NCBI RefSeq assembly: GCF_003265705.1
Contig: NW_020312817.1
Coordinates: 45,759,113-45,823,112, forward strand
DNA length: 64,000 nucleotides
Source: Callorhinus ursinus
Lineage: Eukaryota; Chordata; Mammalia; Carnivora; Otariidae
Direction: 5' to 3'
Shown piece after piece: positions 1 to 11,229 of this stretch. Made by a program: the position numbers and the translations under genes. The notes beneath the pieces were generated by a model. That model was given only the letters and a program-made list of their open reading frames with translations, had not been told where the DNA came from and ran no database searches. Numbering within the stretch: the first letter of the stretch is position 1; each line of letters begins with the position of its first letter.

Positions 1-1349
1 ATTCCCATATAAAAACTGTAATACTTTACATCCTGCCATGTCCATTTTTGTTATTGAGAGCACAAATGATCTTTTTGTATTGTGCATATATTAACATAGA
101 CTTATCATTTCCTTTTAATTATTTTATAAAAAATTCTATACCAGATTTAAAAGTTATTTATACACCTTCATACCTTTGGCATTATACCTATAAAGTCACT
201 GCCATAGCCAATGTCATTTGGTTTTCTCCTATATTATCTTCCAGGATTTTTATGGCATTTAAGTCTATGATCCATTTTGACTTAATTTTTGTATCTAGTT
301 TTTCTTCTTTTTTCTTTTTTGCATGTGGATGTCTATATGTTTCAGCACCATTTGATGAAAAGACTATTTTTGCTCCATTGTATTGCTTTTGCTCCTTGTC
401 AAAGTTCAGTTGGCTATATGATTAAGTTCCTTTAGTCTATTTTTCTGTGATTTTGCCAACACCCACACTGTCTTGATTACTGTACTTAATAAGTTTTAAA
501 GTCAAGTAGTGTCAGTCCTGCAACTTTATTCTTCCCAGTCAATATTGTGTTGGCATCCTTGGGTCTTCTGCCTTTGTAGAAATACTTTAGAATCAATTTC
601 ACAATATCCACAAAATAACTTTCTAGGATTTTGATTGGGATAGCACTGAATCTATAGGTCAAGTTGGAAAGAACTGACATCCTGACAATTCTGAGACTTT
701 TAATCCATAGACATGAAATTATTCTTTTTTTTTTTTTTTAGATCTCTGGTTTCTTCCATCAAAGTCTTATAGTTTTTCTCAAATAGATCTTATACATATG
801 TATTTTCTTAAATTTGTACCTAAAAATTCATATTGAGGAGTGCTAATGTAAATGGTATTATGTATTTAATTTCAAATTCCACATATTTGTTGCTGTTATT
901 TGGAAAGTGATTGACTTTTATATTAACCTTATATCTTGCAACATTAGTGTAATTGTTGCAGGAGATTTTCATCAGTCTTTTGGATTTTTTTTCATAGAAC
1001 ATAATGTCATCTGTAAACAAATACAGTTTTATTTTTTTCTTCCCAATTTGTATACCTTTTATTTCCTTTCCTGGTCTTACTGCAATAGTTAGAAATTCTA
1101 GTCCACTACTGAAATAAATAGTGAGAAGAAACATTCTTGCCTTGTTCCTGATCTTATTTGGAAAGCTTCTAGTTTTTCATCATTAAGTATGATATTAACT
1201 GTAAGTTTTTGTAGGTATTCTTTATCAGGTTAAGGAAATTCTCTATTCCCATTTCATTGAGAGTTTTTTTTTAATCATGAATGGGTGTTGGATTTTGTCA
1301 AATGCTTTTTTTCTGCTATAAATATGCCTTTAGTAATGTGGTGATTAGT
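1..1349 (-). mobile_element. Old L1 ORF2 fragment, antisense, decayed
   Basis: Read on the minus strand, 820-1134 and 486-680 give recognisable L1 ORF2 reverse-transcriptase protein. It includes a [11 protein letters not shown] stretch, a degraded catalytic box reading FTDD where active L1 has FADD, and downstream an AIPIKI...GLTLLDFKTY block. Stops and frameshifts break the frame throughout. The element runs off the left edge of the window, so its true 3' end is not visible. The divergence from the younger L1 copies at 6.4 and 53.6 kb suggests an older L1M-type copy; the subfamily is not assigned. Confidence 0.85.
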
Positions 1350-2789
1350 TGTGAGGGGAGGGGAAATATTCTATAGACCTATGATTAGATCTCAATCTTT
1401 TAGTATCTGGACTGTGAACTTTTTTTTTTTTTCCTCCTCCCCTCCTCCTTCCCTTAGAACATTAGGGTCTGATAAAAAACCAGTAGGCTAGGATCTGGTT
1501 AATTAGTTTCTCCTGAATGAATGAATGAATGAATTAGTTTCTCCTTGTTAAGAATGGAGTGCTCTGATGTATTTCAAATTGGTTCCTTTCTCCCACCCCC
1601 TTCCAGAAGCACACTATGATTTTTCTCCAATATTTACTTTGAGAACCTGGCTGATTTCCTTGGAGGTAAAACACACAAAAGGGTGGAGGTTTCTGCTCAG
1701 GTACGTTGGCTTCTTTGGAATTGCTTATCTAACTCTCCAATCTGCAGGAGAGTGGTTTGCCCTGTGACCTCACTTCTTTAACAGACCTAAAAAGAGTTGT
1801 TAATTTTTTCAGTTTGTTTAGCTTTTTATTTGTTGTTTGGATGGAATGGCAATTTCCAAGTTCCTTATATGTGGAACCAGAAACCAAAATTTTATGTTTA
1901 TTTTTTACTTTTTATATTTTTTTCTCTTTACAATCCTCAGAAGTGTATTTGTATTATTCTTGTGATTATTCAGTTAGACTTCAATACAAAGTTTTATGTA
2001 AAATGTTAGTATAGCCATTTACACTGGGGTAGGAAGTCAACACTGCTTTACTTAAAAATGTTTAATTATAACCTTCACTTGCTGAGTCCTACTCAACCTT
2101 TCTTTTCTAGTTGCAAATTAGCAAGTGGGTTATCTCATGGTCATTTGTTGACCTCTTGGTACTGGATAGTAAAAGGATCCATAGGCCATAATGTTCAGTA
2201 AAACTCTGATCCTTATGCATTCAGGTGTCTTAGATAATTAGAATTTGGAAGGACTCTTTCCTTCAGATGTCTCTGATTTTAAAAGTATAGAGAAGTGGTA
2301 TGGTAATAGAATACAACTTTTCCCTCATAAAGTTTGGAATCAGCCAGACTGGGTTTCTCCTCCTTCTAAATCTATTCCAGTACTTCCTAGGGACCATGGC
2401 AACAGTAAAATGCGTATTGTTACTGGCAATGAGAATGCATCTTTTAGATGCATTGATTATTGTTTTCTGCATTTTAATACATTCATTTTTGCTCTTTTAT
2501 CTCTTTCTCTTCTTGTCTTTGAATTGATATTCAGTATTACATCTTGTCTTTTTATCTTTTATAATTAATGTCCCTGATTTCCAGTAGCACCCAACCAGGT
2601 GATGGTTCTCTGACATCCTCTGTTCAAGTGTTGTGGTTGGAAGTGCATCCAACAGAAGGAAACAAGAGAAGGAATTACTATGCATGGGAATCCCCACCTT
2701 CTCCTTTTTCTGTGGGTTGTCTGGCAACGGGAGACACTATCATGAGAATTTATAGTGAGTCCAATGAGGTAGTCTATATGGATATTGAT
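1350..2789. other. Unassigned sequence with a small GAAT repeat
   Basis: No gene or confident repeat seen. A (GAAT)5 tract lies at 1515-1534 and is flanked by a 14-bp direct repeat (aattagtttctcct at 1501-1514 and 1532-1545), which looks like a local slippage duplication. Reading frames up to about 107 codons occur on the plus strand but resemble nothing I know. Confidence 0.4.
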
Positions 2790-3146
2790 AATATGTCATT
2801 TATCTTACTTCCCCATCCCCTTAAAGTTAGGTGTGGTCATATAGCTGGCTTTGACCAATGACATGTGATCACAATTTATAGTGATATTTGTCTGTTTTAG
2901 GTGGATGTTTTAAAAGCCTATGCATGATTTACCACTAATTATTACTCTTCTGAGAGACTGTAGAAACCCATGTCAAGATGTAGCCTCTGTCCACCAGGTT
3001 CCCGAGTGATAACAATGAGCAGATGCCCCCTGCATGCTTATGCTGGAAATGTAGTGTTAATAATAAATAAACATTTACTTTGTCAAGTGGCTGATATTTT
3101 GGAGTTGACTGCTATCGCAGCTTACCTTGGCATATCCTGATATATT
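2790..3146 (+). mobile_element. Old MaLR-type LTR (MLT1-like), 3' part
   Basis: The segment resembles mammalian-apparent LTR retrotransposon LTRs. It has the stretch around gctttgaccaatgacatgtg, an aataaataaac polyadenylation region near 3060, and a 3' end resembling the usual cagcttagcct...tataca terminus. The 5' end is not clear and could reach back to about 2640. Family assignment is from recognition only. Confidence 0.45.
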
Positions 3147-3342
3147 GCCCTTAGTCATTTGAGAATTTAAACTTCAGTACATCTGATGAATCTCCTGAGC
3201 TTCCTAGATTTAAGTAACTAGATGCTTTGCAATTCATTGTACCCTTTCTGGGTTTTTTTATGTATTAGATTCTTAGCTAGATTTATAAGATATATCAAGC
3301 CTTAGCTAGATTATAAGACATATCAAGCCTTATTTTACATAA
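3147..3342. other. Unassigned sequence
   Basis: Short AT-rich stretch between an LTR relic and a MIR. A local near-tandem copy of about 35 bp (tagctagatttataagatatatcaagcctta type) occurs at about 3270-3332. Confidence 0.3.
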
Positions 3343-3540
3343 GAGTGTAGTGATTGAAAGTATGGGTTCCAAAGCCCATCTGCCTGATTTCTCATACCAG
3401 ATCTGCTACTCAATAGCTGGGCAAGTTACAGAGTCACTTATTCCTCCATTTTCTCATCTGTGAAATGAAAAGAACAATTTTACTTACCTCATGGGGTTGT
3501 TTTGAGGATTAAATGAGTTACAAATAAAAACTCAGAATAG
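3343..3540 (+). mobile_element. MIR SINE
   Basis: Shows the MIR order on the plus strand: gtgtagtgattgaaagtatgg, then the tRNA-like ctgctactcaatagctgggc, cattttctcatctgtgaaatg, and cctcatggggttgttttgag followed by gattaaatgagtta. Diverged as expected for this old family. Confidence 0.85.
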
Positions 3541-3934
3541 TGGGTCTTACAAAGGAAGAATTTACCGATTGTTTGCTATCACATCTTTTTATCGACCCAT
3601 AGTCCTTAATTGAATTTCTTACATGTATTTGGTCCTATTTTTTGATTTGGCAAATGTGCCCTGCCTCTTACTTAAGGTGAGTTCATAGATGAATTATTAT
3701 TATTTTAAATCAAGCTTTAGAAGTTTCAAACAACTTTGTTCAAATAATCCTCAATGCCTAGGCAGGATCTTATGGAAGTTGTCAGCAGGCAGTAGAAAAA
3801 AAGAGAATGAGCAGAACCTGTATTGAAACTCTTGGATTATTCTTCCATTGGCCTCTTATTTGGTGTCTGAGCATCAGCCTATGCAGGTGCTGCTAGCACA
3901 GCAGCCATGTCACAGATCTCAAACTTTCCCCAGT
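3541..3934. other. Unassigned sequence
   Basis: No gene or repeat recognised between the MIR and the L2 copy. Confidence 0.3.
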
Positions 3935-4740
3935 TTAATTGCTTCTACTCTTGACTTTGTACCCACAAATCTTGATCTGAATATTCTGCTCCTAAGTCAA
4001 CATTTCTATTTGGATATCTTATGTCAAAGGCATCTCAACTTAGTGTATTCAAGTTTGTCCTGAAGATTTCCCTGTCAAACCTATTCTGGGCTCATTTTCC
4101 CATCTTACCCAATGGCACCAACATTCACTCAAATTCATATGGCAGGAGTCATGAATCATCTTCATGCCCTCCCTTTCTCTTATGCTCTATAGCCTCAATT
4201 TATTGGGGTCAAATAACCTCCAAAAAACCTCTTGAGTCTACTTCTCTTTATCTCTACTGCTAACAAGTAGCCATTACCTCTCTTGGACAATGCTATAGCC
4301 TCCCACTTTGCCTACCTGCCTCTACTCATAGCTCCTTCTGTAGTGCTCTTCATTTGTAGTGGAATGATTATTCTGATATATTGTTTCAACGAGATCCTCA
4401 CATTCCTTCTTGCAATTTCCAAAGGCTTCCCATTGCTTTCAAGATAAAGAATAAAGTCCTGACTATAGTCCTCAAGGCACTGTATAGTCTTGTCCCTGTC
4501 TGACTGAGGGACCTCCTCTTTTGCCTATCTCCCTAATTCCCAGCATTTTTAGTTCCTGAACTTGTCCTTCTCTAACTCACTTTTAACCTTTGCAAAAGAA
4601 TACTCGGTGCTATTTGTCTAATGAAATCTTCTCATCTTTTGGGTCTCTAGCTGAAACACCCCTTCCTCAAAGGACAGTCCCTGACTTCTCTAGCTATAAC
4701 CCACTAGTTTCAGTCATAGCTATTTACTTTCTGATTAGGC
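3935..4740 (+). mobile_element. L2 LINE 3' region
   Basis: Matches the end of L2 ORF and its 3' part on the plus strand: caaaggcttcccattgcttt, then aagataaagaataaagtcct, a caaggcactgtatagtcttg block and a final ccttcctcaaaggacagtcc...ctgacttct block. Heavily diverged, no open frame. The later SINE lies just downstream of its end. Confidence 0.7.
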
Positions 4741-4771
4741 ATTTGATGCCTTTAAGATATGCCTGCAATGT

Positions 4772-4970
4772 GGGGCATCTGGATGGCTCAGTCCTTAAGC
4801 ATCTGCCTTTGGCTCAGGTCATGATGCCAGGGTCCTGGGATCGAGCCCCATGTCAGGCTCCCTGCTTCGCGGGAGGCCTGCTTCTCCCTCTCCCACTCCC
4901 CCTGCTTATTTTCCTTCTTTCGCTGTGTCTCTCTCTGTCAAATAAATAAAAAATTAAATCTTAAAAAAAA
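4772..4970 (+). mobile_element. CAN-SINE with perfect 18-bp target duplication
   Basis: A complete carnivoran tRNA-Lys SINE. It begins ggggcatctggatggctcag (tRNA head with a box A-like segment), has the box B-like ggatcgagccc, a CT-rich middle, then aaataaataaa and an A-tail. The 18-bp duplication aagatatgcctgcaatgt flanks it exactly at 4754-4771 and 4971-4988, so both ends are certain. The perfect duplication and intact tail indicate a fairly recent insertion. Confidence 0.97.
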
Positions 4971-4988
4971 AAGATATGCCTGCAATGT

Positions 4989-5499
4989 TTGATCCAAAAC
5001 CAAGAAAAATATTGTATTTTATTATTGCATGGAAACTAGATGATGTACAAAGAGGTTATTCACTGTATTGCCCACACCTTAGCTGGGTATCTCTGAATAC
5101 CATTCTAAGGTCTCCCTTCCTTTGCTTCCATCCCATCAAAACTGTTATATACCCAGGCTGCTCTGTGCTTCTGTCCCCAGGGACATAAGACAGTAGAAGC
5201 TACTTGGTTTTGTTGTAGGAGATGGTTCTGGTTCTTCCAAATCTTTCAGAGGGCATCATTTATAAGAGAAACAATGTTTCTCTTCCTAATGTTGACCCAC
5301 TATTTATGCCATAACTTTGTCTCTATGCTCTTTTTCTATATTACCAATATATTCTCTTACAAATAAAAAATGACTGAGTTGAGGAGCAGTGAAGATGGGA
5401 ATGTAAAAGAAAGGAAGGAGTCAAGTGAGAAAGAAAAAAGATCCCACACTTTTAAATACACTTACAATAGTCTTTAGTTTGTTTATCTGAAAAGAGTTT
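4989..5499. other. Unassigned sequence
   Basis: No gene or repeat recognised. Plus-strand frames here are short and interrupted. Confidence 0.3.
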
Positions 5500-5625
5500 G
5501 CCTTCCCTACTACACTAGAGGACAAGGATCCTTTCTATTTTTCTCACCATTGTGTATCTAGTATATGGCACAGTGCCTGATAATAACACTTTTTCAAGTG
5601 GCTTAGTAAATATGGAATGACTTCT
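5500..5625 (+). mobile_element. L2/MIR-type 3' end fragment
   Basis: The cactagaggacaaggatcct stretch, the tatctagtatatggcacagt stretch, then gtgcctgataataa and taaatatggaatga resemble the shared 3' terminus of L2 and MIR elements. Too short to separate the two families. Confidence 0.55.
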
Positions 5626-6420
5626 CTATACCACTATTGAGTATAATCCAGATTGAACATTTTACAGCTTGTTCTTTTTAAAAAACATTTTTCCTAAAAT
5701 AGGTAATTAAAAGGAGAGCACCTTATCATTTAAATTAATTTCAGTTTGTGATTTGTACTGTCAATAGACATTGAGAACAGTATTATTTTTATTAATTCAT
5801 ACTTTAATGCTTGTTTATTTATAATTGGTGGAACAAAAGTTTTATTTCCCCAATTGTATGTGTTTCTCTGATATGTTTACTTATATATTGACAAATTAGG
5901 TCATTTTTTATTATGATTACTAGACATTCATATTTGAGAGTGCATTTTGTGCTGTGATTCTGGGGGATAACAAATTAGGAAACAAAATGTGCAGCTTCGT
6001 CGTTTCTGACATCTAGTGTATGGTGACTGACATTTTAATAGGAAATTCTGGCAGGGCTTGCCCTGGATCACAGGACACATGTCACCTGCTTGGCTCAAAC
6101 ATCTAATATACTAATACAAAATGTACATATTTACTTGAATTCACATCAATGGGCAAAGTTCTAAAATTCTGGGTTCCCCCCTTTCAATTTTAATTTGGCA
6201 CCTTCTATACTTGCACAATGCCAAAATGTGTCCATGCATAACTGCAAGTTTTTCAACTTTTCCTTAGACCCACTCGACCTGAGAACAATGTAATTGGGTG
6301 TGAGTTTACAATTGTGTTTTTTGCTTTAGAATCTTTTGTTTTCTGTATTTGACTCGATTAAGATCTTGCTAGAACAAAACAAAAAACAGGAAGAATAAAG
6401 AAAAAAACATAAAAAGCAAT
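5626..6420. promoter_or_regulatory. Unique sequence with possible conserved element at 5930-6365
   Basis: No gene or repeat recognised. From about 5930 to 6365 the sequence is non-repetitive and retains an isolated CpG pair (cttcgtcgtttctgac near 5995), homeodomain-like aaattag sites and SOX-like acaatg/acaattgtg sites near 6285-6315. This is only suggestive of a conserved noncoding element. Conservation cannot be judged from one genome. Confidence 0.22.
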
Positions 6421-6512
6421 TTTTTTTCTTTCTCTGTCTGATTTATTTCATTAGCACTATAACTTTTACCCACTAGGTCCATCCATGTTGTTGCAAATGG
6501 CAAGATTTCATT
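6421..6512 (-). mobile_element. Extra L1-like segment beyond the L1 A-tail
   Basis: Between the usual L1 3' end (near 6513) and the target repeat lies a second poly-T-started stretch. In L1 sense it reads gaatgaaatcttgccatttg and continues with an L1 ORF2/3'UTR-type sequence older than that of the host element. It fits read-through of a source L1 into a neighbouring old L1 followed by early polyadenylation (3' transduction). A nested older insertion is the alternative. Confidence 0.55.
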
Positions 6513-6985
6513 CTTTTTTTTTTTAATTTTTTATTGTTATGTTAATCACAATACATTACATCATTAGTTTTTGATGTAGTGTTCCATGATTCATTGTTTG
6601 TGCATAACACCCAGTGCTCCATGCAGAACGTGCCCTCTTTAATACCCATCCCCAAGGCTAACCCATTCCCCCACCCCCCTCCCCTCTAGAACCCTGTTTG
6701 TTTTTCAGAGTCCATCATCTCTCATTGTTCTTCTCACCCTATGATCTCCCCGCCCCTTCATTCTTCCCCTCCTGCTATCTTCTTTTTTTTTCTTAACATA
6801 TATTGCATTGTTTCAGAGGTACAGATCTGTGATTCAACAGTCTCTGTTGATTCAGTGATTCACAGCACTCACCAAAGCACATACCCTCCCCAATGTCTAT
6901 CACCCAGCCACCCCCATCCCTCCCACCCCACCCCCACTCCAGCAACCCTCAGTTTGTTTCCTGAGATTAAGAATTCCTATTATCA

Positions 6986-8641
6986 GTGAGGTCATATGAT
7001 ACATGTCTTTCTCTGGTTGACTTATTTTGCTTAGCATAACACCCTCCAGTTCCATCCATGTCAATGCAAATGGCAAGATCTCATTCCTTTTGATGGCTGT
7101 ATAATATTGCTGCTATAAACATCGGGGTGCACGTATCCCTTCTGATCCCTACAGTTGTATCTTTGGGGTAAATACCCAGTAGTGCAACTGCTGGATTGTA
7201 TGGTAGCTCTATTTTCAACTTTTTGAGGAACCCCCATACTGTTTTCCAGAGTGGTTGCACCAGCTTTCATTCCCACCAACAGCATAGGAGGGTTCCCCTT
7301 TCTCTGCATCCCTGCCAACAACTGTCGTATCCTGACTTGTTAATTTTAGCCATTCTGACTGGTGTGAGGTGGTATCTCATTGAGGTTTTGATTTGGATTT
7401 CCCTGATGCCGAGCGATGTTGAACACTTTTTGATGTGTCTGTTGGCCATTTGGATGTCTTCTTTGGAAAAATGTCTGTTCATGTCTTCTGCCCATTTCTT
7501 GATTGGATTATTTGTTCTTTGGGTGTTGAGTTTGATAAGTTCTTTATAGATTTTGGATACTAGCCCTTTATCTGATATGTCATTTGCAAATATCTTCTCC
7601 CATTCTGTCAGTTGTCTTTTGATTTTGTTGACTGATTCTTTGCTGTGCAGAAGCTTTTTATCTTGATGAAGTCCCAATAGTTCATTTTTGCCCTTGCTTC
7701 CCTTGCCTTTGGCGATGTATCTAGGAAGAAGTTGCTGCAGCTGAGGTCAAAGAGGTTGCTGCCTGTGTTCTCCTTTAGGGTTTTGACAGACTCCTGTCTC
7801 ACATTTAGGTCTTTCAACCATTTGGAGTCTATTTTTTCTGTGTGGTGTAAGGAAATGGTCCAGTTTCATTCTTCTGCATGTGGCTGTCCAATTTTCCCAA
7901 CACCATTTGTTGAAGAGACTGTCTTTTTTCCATTGGACATTCTTTCCTGCTTTGTCGAAGATTAGTTGACCATAGAGTTGAGGGTCCATTTCTGGGCTCT
8001 CGATTCTCTTCCATTGATCTATGTGTTTGTTTTTGTGCCAGTACCATACTGTCTTGATGATGACAGCTTTGTAATAGGCTGGAAGTCCGGAATTGTGATG
8101 CCGCCAACTTTGCTTTTCTTTTTCAACATTCCTCTGGCTATTCGGGGTCTCTTCTGGTTCCATACAAATTTTAGGATTATTTGTTCCATTTCTTTGAAAA
8201 AAGTGGATGGTATTTTGATAGGGATAGCATTGAATGTAGATTGCTCTAGGTAGCACTGACATCTTCACAATATTTGTTCTTCCAATCCATGAACATGGAA
8301 CGTTTTTCCATTTCTTTGTGTCTTCCTCAATTTCTTTCATGAGCATTTTATAGTTTTCTGAGTACAGATCCTTTGCCTCTTTAGTTAGATTTATTCCTAG
8401 GTATCTTATGGTTTTGGGTGCAATTGTAAATGAGATCGACTCCTTAATTTCTCTTTCTTCTGTCTTGTTGGTGTATAGGAATGCCACTGATTTCTGTGCA
8501 TTGAATTTATATCCTGTCACTTTACTGAATTCTTGTATGAGTTCTAACAGTTTTTGGGTGGAGTCTTTTGGGTTTTCCACATACAGTATCATATCATCTG
8601 CAAAGAGTGAGAGTTTGACTTCTTCCTTGCTGATTTGGATG
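6986..8641 (-). pseudogene. L1 ORF2 3' remnant, broken
   Basis: Encodes in pieces the reverse-transcriptase palm from just before the FADD-type box through the C-terminal cysteine region of L1 ORF2p. Several frameshifts split it; the longest open piece spans 7747-8592. About 89 bp present in the sister copy at 54163-54251 are missing at about 7108, with a shared att at the break. The endonuclease domain and most of the finger region are absent because of the large deletion, so this copy cannot encode active enzyme. Confidence 0.9.
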
Positions 8642-9518
8642 CATCTGCTCGGGTTTGGTCTTGGGAGCTTTTGTTCCCTGTAAGCTTTCGGTACAGCTTT
8701 GGAGGATGAGAGTTAAAATGGTGGCCTCCCAATCTCCACCCCGGAGGAGCAGAGAACTCGGGGCCCCACTCCTCAGTGTGCCCTCAGAGAAAAGCAGTCA
8801 GTCACTCCCGTCTCCCTGGTCTCTGGCCGCACTCCGTGCTCACCCGGCCTGTGACCTAGCATTTCTATCTCTGGCACCCAACTCGGTGTGGAGTCTCCAA
8901 ACCCAGCAGATCCTGCAGTGCACTCCCACGCCGCTCCTCCCAGAGGAGGAAGGGGAATCTCCCCGGCTCTGCCACTTTTTGGGTCCCTGCTGGAGGAGCA
9001 GTGGCCCGACTGTGCCGTGGATCATGTTTTATGGCAACCCCGAGCTGAGAGCCCACTCCTCAGCTCCGTCTCTGCAGCTGGCTTCTCCGCTCTGATACCC
9101 AGGAGCTCTGTCGCACTCAGGCACCCCCAGTCTTTGTGACCCCAAGTGTCCTGAGACCACACTGTCCCGCGAGGGTTCCACCCCCTGCTTAGCCACTGGA
9201 GCGATGTCCCTCAGCGGAGCAGACTTCTAAAAGTTCCGATTTTGTGCTCCGCTGCTCTATCACTTGCCAGAAGTGGACAACGGAGGTCCCCTCCCCCGCC
9301 GTCTATCCTCCTGAATATCGCCCCAGATTCACTTCTCCACACGTTCTACCGTCCAGAAAGTGGTCGCTTTTCTGTTCAGAGAGTTGTTGATATTCTTTTC
9401 TTCAATCTCCTACTGAGTTCGTAGGTGTTCAGAATGGTTTGATCCCTATCCAGCTGAATTCCTGAGACCAGACGAAATCCAGGTCTCCTACTCCTCTGCC
9501 ATCTTGCTCCACCCCCCC
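8642..9518 (-). promoter_or_regulatory. L1 5' UTR with internal promoter region
   Basis: The only GC- and CpG-richer stretch in the window. On the minus strand it begins ggtggagcaagatggcagag and continues as a long GC-rich leader typical of carnivoran L1. In active L1 families this region contains the RNA polymerase II promoter. The reading frames here (for example 8655-9095 plus) are incidental to base composition. Whether this copy still starts transcripts cannot be seen. Confidence 0.75.
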
Positions 9519-9529
9519 TAAAAAGCAAT

Positions 9530-10089
9530 ATTAATAATACACATTGTCTTGGTTAGGCAAGGGATATTTGCTTAATTCCAATTTTCTGGTTCATTTTTGT
9601 TTTTGTTTTTTTTTGTATATTTGATAATGACAAAAACACCTGATTATCAATATTAACACAATCAGTCAAATACTTCTGTGCTATGACTTATTGTCTTTTT
9701 TCTGTATGAAAAAGTAAAAATGATGCTGTCATTCTAATCTCCATGTTTGCACTGGGACTTTGTCTTTTAATTAGATAGTGAAAAAAATCTTTTTTATGTT
9801 GAGCAACAGTAAAATTAGATGTTTTTTAAACCTTTGAGTGAATATGACTGCAGTTTAGAATTTTGTTATTAATTTTTCTTTCAACCATTCTCATCCACTT
9901 AATAAAAATGGTCAGATATAGGAACCATACTTAAACCAGCATTAATTTTTATGTATTTATTAAAGCCAAATACATAAATCTGATTGTAAGAATTGCAACT
10001 CAACTTCTGATATCTTTACAAAATGTTACTGTTTAAAGGAAATTAAAAATCAAATAACTAATTATGTATTATTCTTAATAGAAAGTAAT
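9530..10089. other. Unassigned AT-rich unique sequence
   Basis: Begins with the right target repeat of the L1. No gene or clear repeat; contains poly-T and poly-A runs. Confidence 0.3.
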
Positions 10090-10430
10090 TATCACCCATA
10101 ATTTTACTACCCAGAAATAACCACTGTTAACATCTTTGTGTACATTCTTCCAAACATGCACACACATGCTGGTACACACATACACCCACACAACATTACA
10201 AATAAGACTTCATACTATATAACCTACATTTATACTTAAATCTGTATGATTGACATCTTTTAATTTATTTAAATTCTCCTAGCCAATATTAATGTGGAAA
10301 ATTTCTATTATGTGGATATTCCATAATTAATTTCACTAATTCCCTATTCATTGAAGTTTGAACATTTTTGATGTTCTATTACTGAAAATAATGGATCAAG
10401 GTATTTTGCATATGTTTCAGGTTTCTATTT
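10090..10430 (-). mobile_element. Old L1 3' fragment, antisense
   Basis: The stretch around ctacccagaaataaccactg, the cacacaca-rich segment near 10155-10195 and tggatattccataattaatt resemble the 3' part of ancient L1M elements read in antisense. Strongly diverged; boundaries approximate. Confidence 0.5.
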
Positions 10431-11229
10431 TTACCCAAAGATTTGTTCTCCAACATTTAGAAAGCTCTGGGCATTTTTGATCGAAGAAGAGAGTGTTTGT
10501 CAGAGACTGAAATTCCCTAGGAGAAAAAGTATCCCAAGGAAAAAGGGAGTGAAGCAGAGTGGCATGGTCCAGTTAAGAACAAATGTTTCTGATTTAAAGG
10601 GGAATCAGAGTAAATTCAGTTCTTTGGATTCAAATATTTCCCCTGGGTGCATACCATAGATTCTGCATTTAATTCTAGGGAGGAGGTGTTAGCACAAAAT
10701 ACAGGTGTTAATTTTACTAAAACTCATCAGACAAAGCAACACTGTTGGATATCGAAGGGCTGAGTATAGGTAAGTAGGGGAGAAAGACATTCTTTGAATT
10801 TTGTTCAGAGAACATCATTATTGTGGGGAGAGGAAAACTCCAGAGTCTACAAGACAGCTTTGGTGCTCATCACCTCAGTACATCAGGAGTGCCTGGGAAA
10901 TAGCAGCAATGCCCAAAGACAGATAGTTCATCAAAGGATCTGGAATTGTATCAAAGCTTCTCTCCATTTACATTCTCAGAGAGAATGTTAGAAATAAACT
11001 TAGAAATAAACATAAATCAAGAGGAAGGATCAGGAAGGAAGAGTGTGACCTGTCCCAAGTGGAAGTGGATACAACTTCAGTACAGCTTTCCAAAATTTTT
11101 AAATCTGTTGCACTTATAAAAGAGGTTTAAAATATGTGTTTATTATTTTAAAGCTAATTATAAACTGGCCATCTGGTTCTGCCTATCCAGATTAAGAGAA
11201 AGAACATTATTTGTACCTTACAGCTTCCT
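10431..11229. other. Unassigned unique sequence
   Basis: No repeat recognised. A 60-codon frame at 10477-10659 and a 65-codon frame at 10794-10991 show no known motif and have no paired splice signals that I can defend. Confidence 0.3.

Larger units (their letters stand above)
6421..9518 (-). mobile_element. Young L1 with both ends and a large internal deletion
   Basis: Antisense carnivoran L1. From left to right on the plus strand: a poly-T start and about 90 bp of extra old-L1-like sequence (6421-6512), the 3' UTR (6513-6985), the 3' part of ORF2 (6986-8641), then an abrupt switch at about 8641 to the 5' UTR (8642-9518) ending in the typical gccatcttgctccaccccc terminus. ORF1 and the ORF2 endonuclease and front reverse-transcriptase regions are missing. 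The 11-bp repeat taaaaagcaat at 6410-6420 and 9519-9529 brackets the whole unit, so it probably inserted as one piece already containing the extra tail segment. Confidence 0.9.

Noticed and set aside
4772..4845. tRNA gene
   Set aside because: The box A/box B-like head belongs to the tRNA-Lys-derived SINE and does not fold as an intact tRNA by inspection.
7747..8592. 281-codon minus-strand frame as a cellular gene
   Set aside because: It is L1 ORF2 (reverse transcriptase connection and C-terminal region) inside the deleted L1 copy, frameshifted at both ends.
8655..9139. Proline/serine-rich plus-strand frames
   Set aside because: They read antisense through the GC-rich L1 5' UTR; composition, not coding, explains them.
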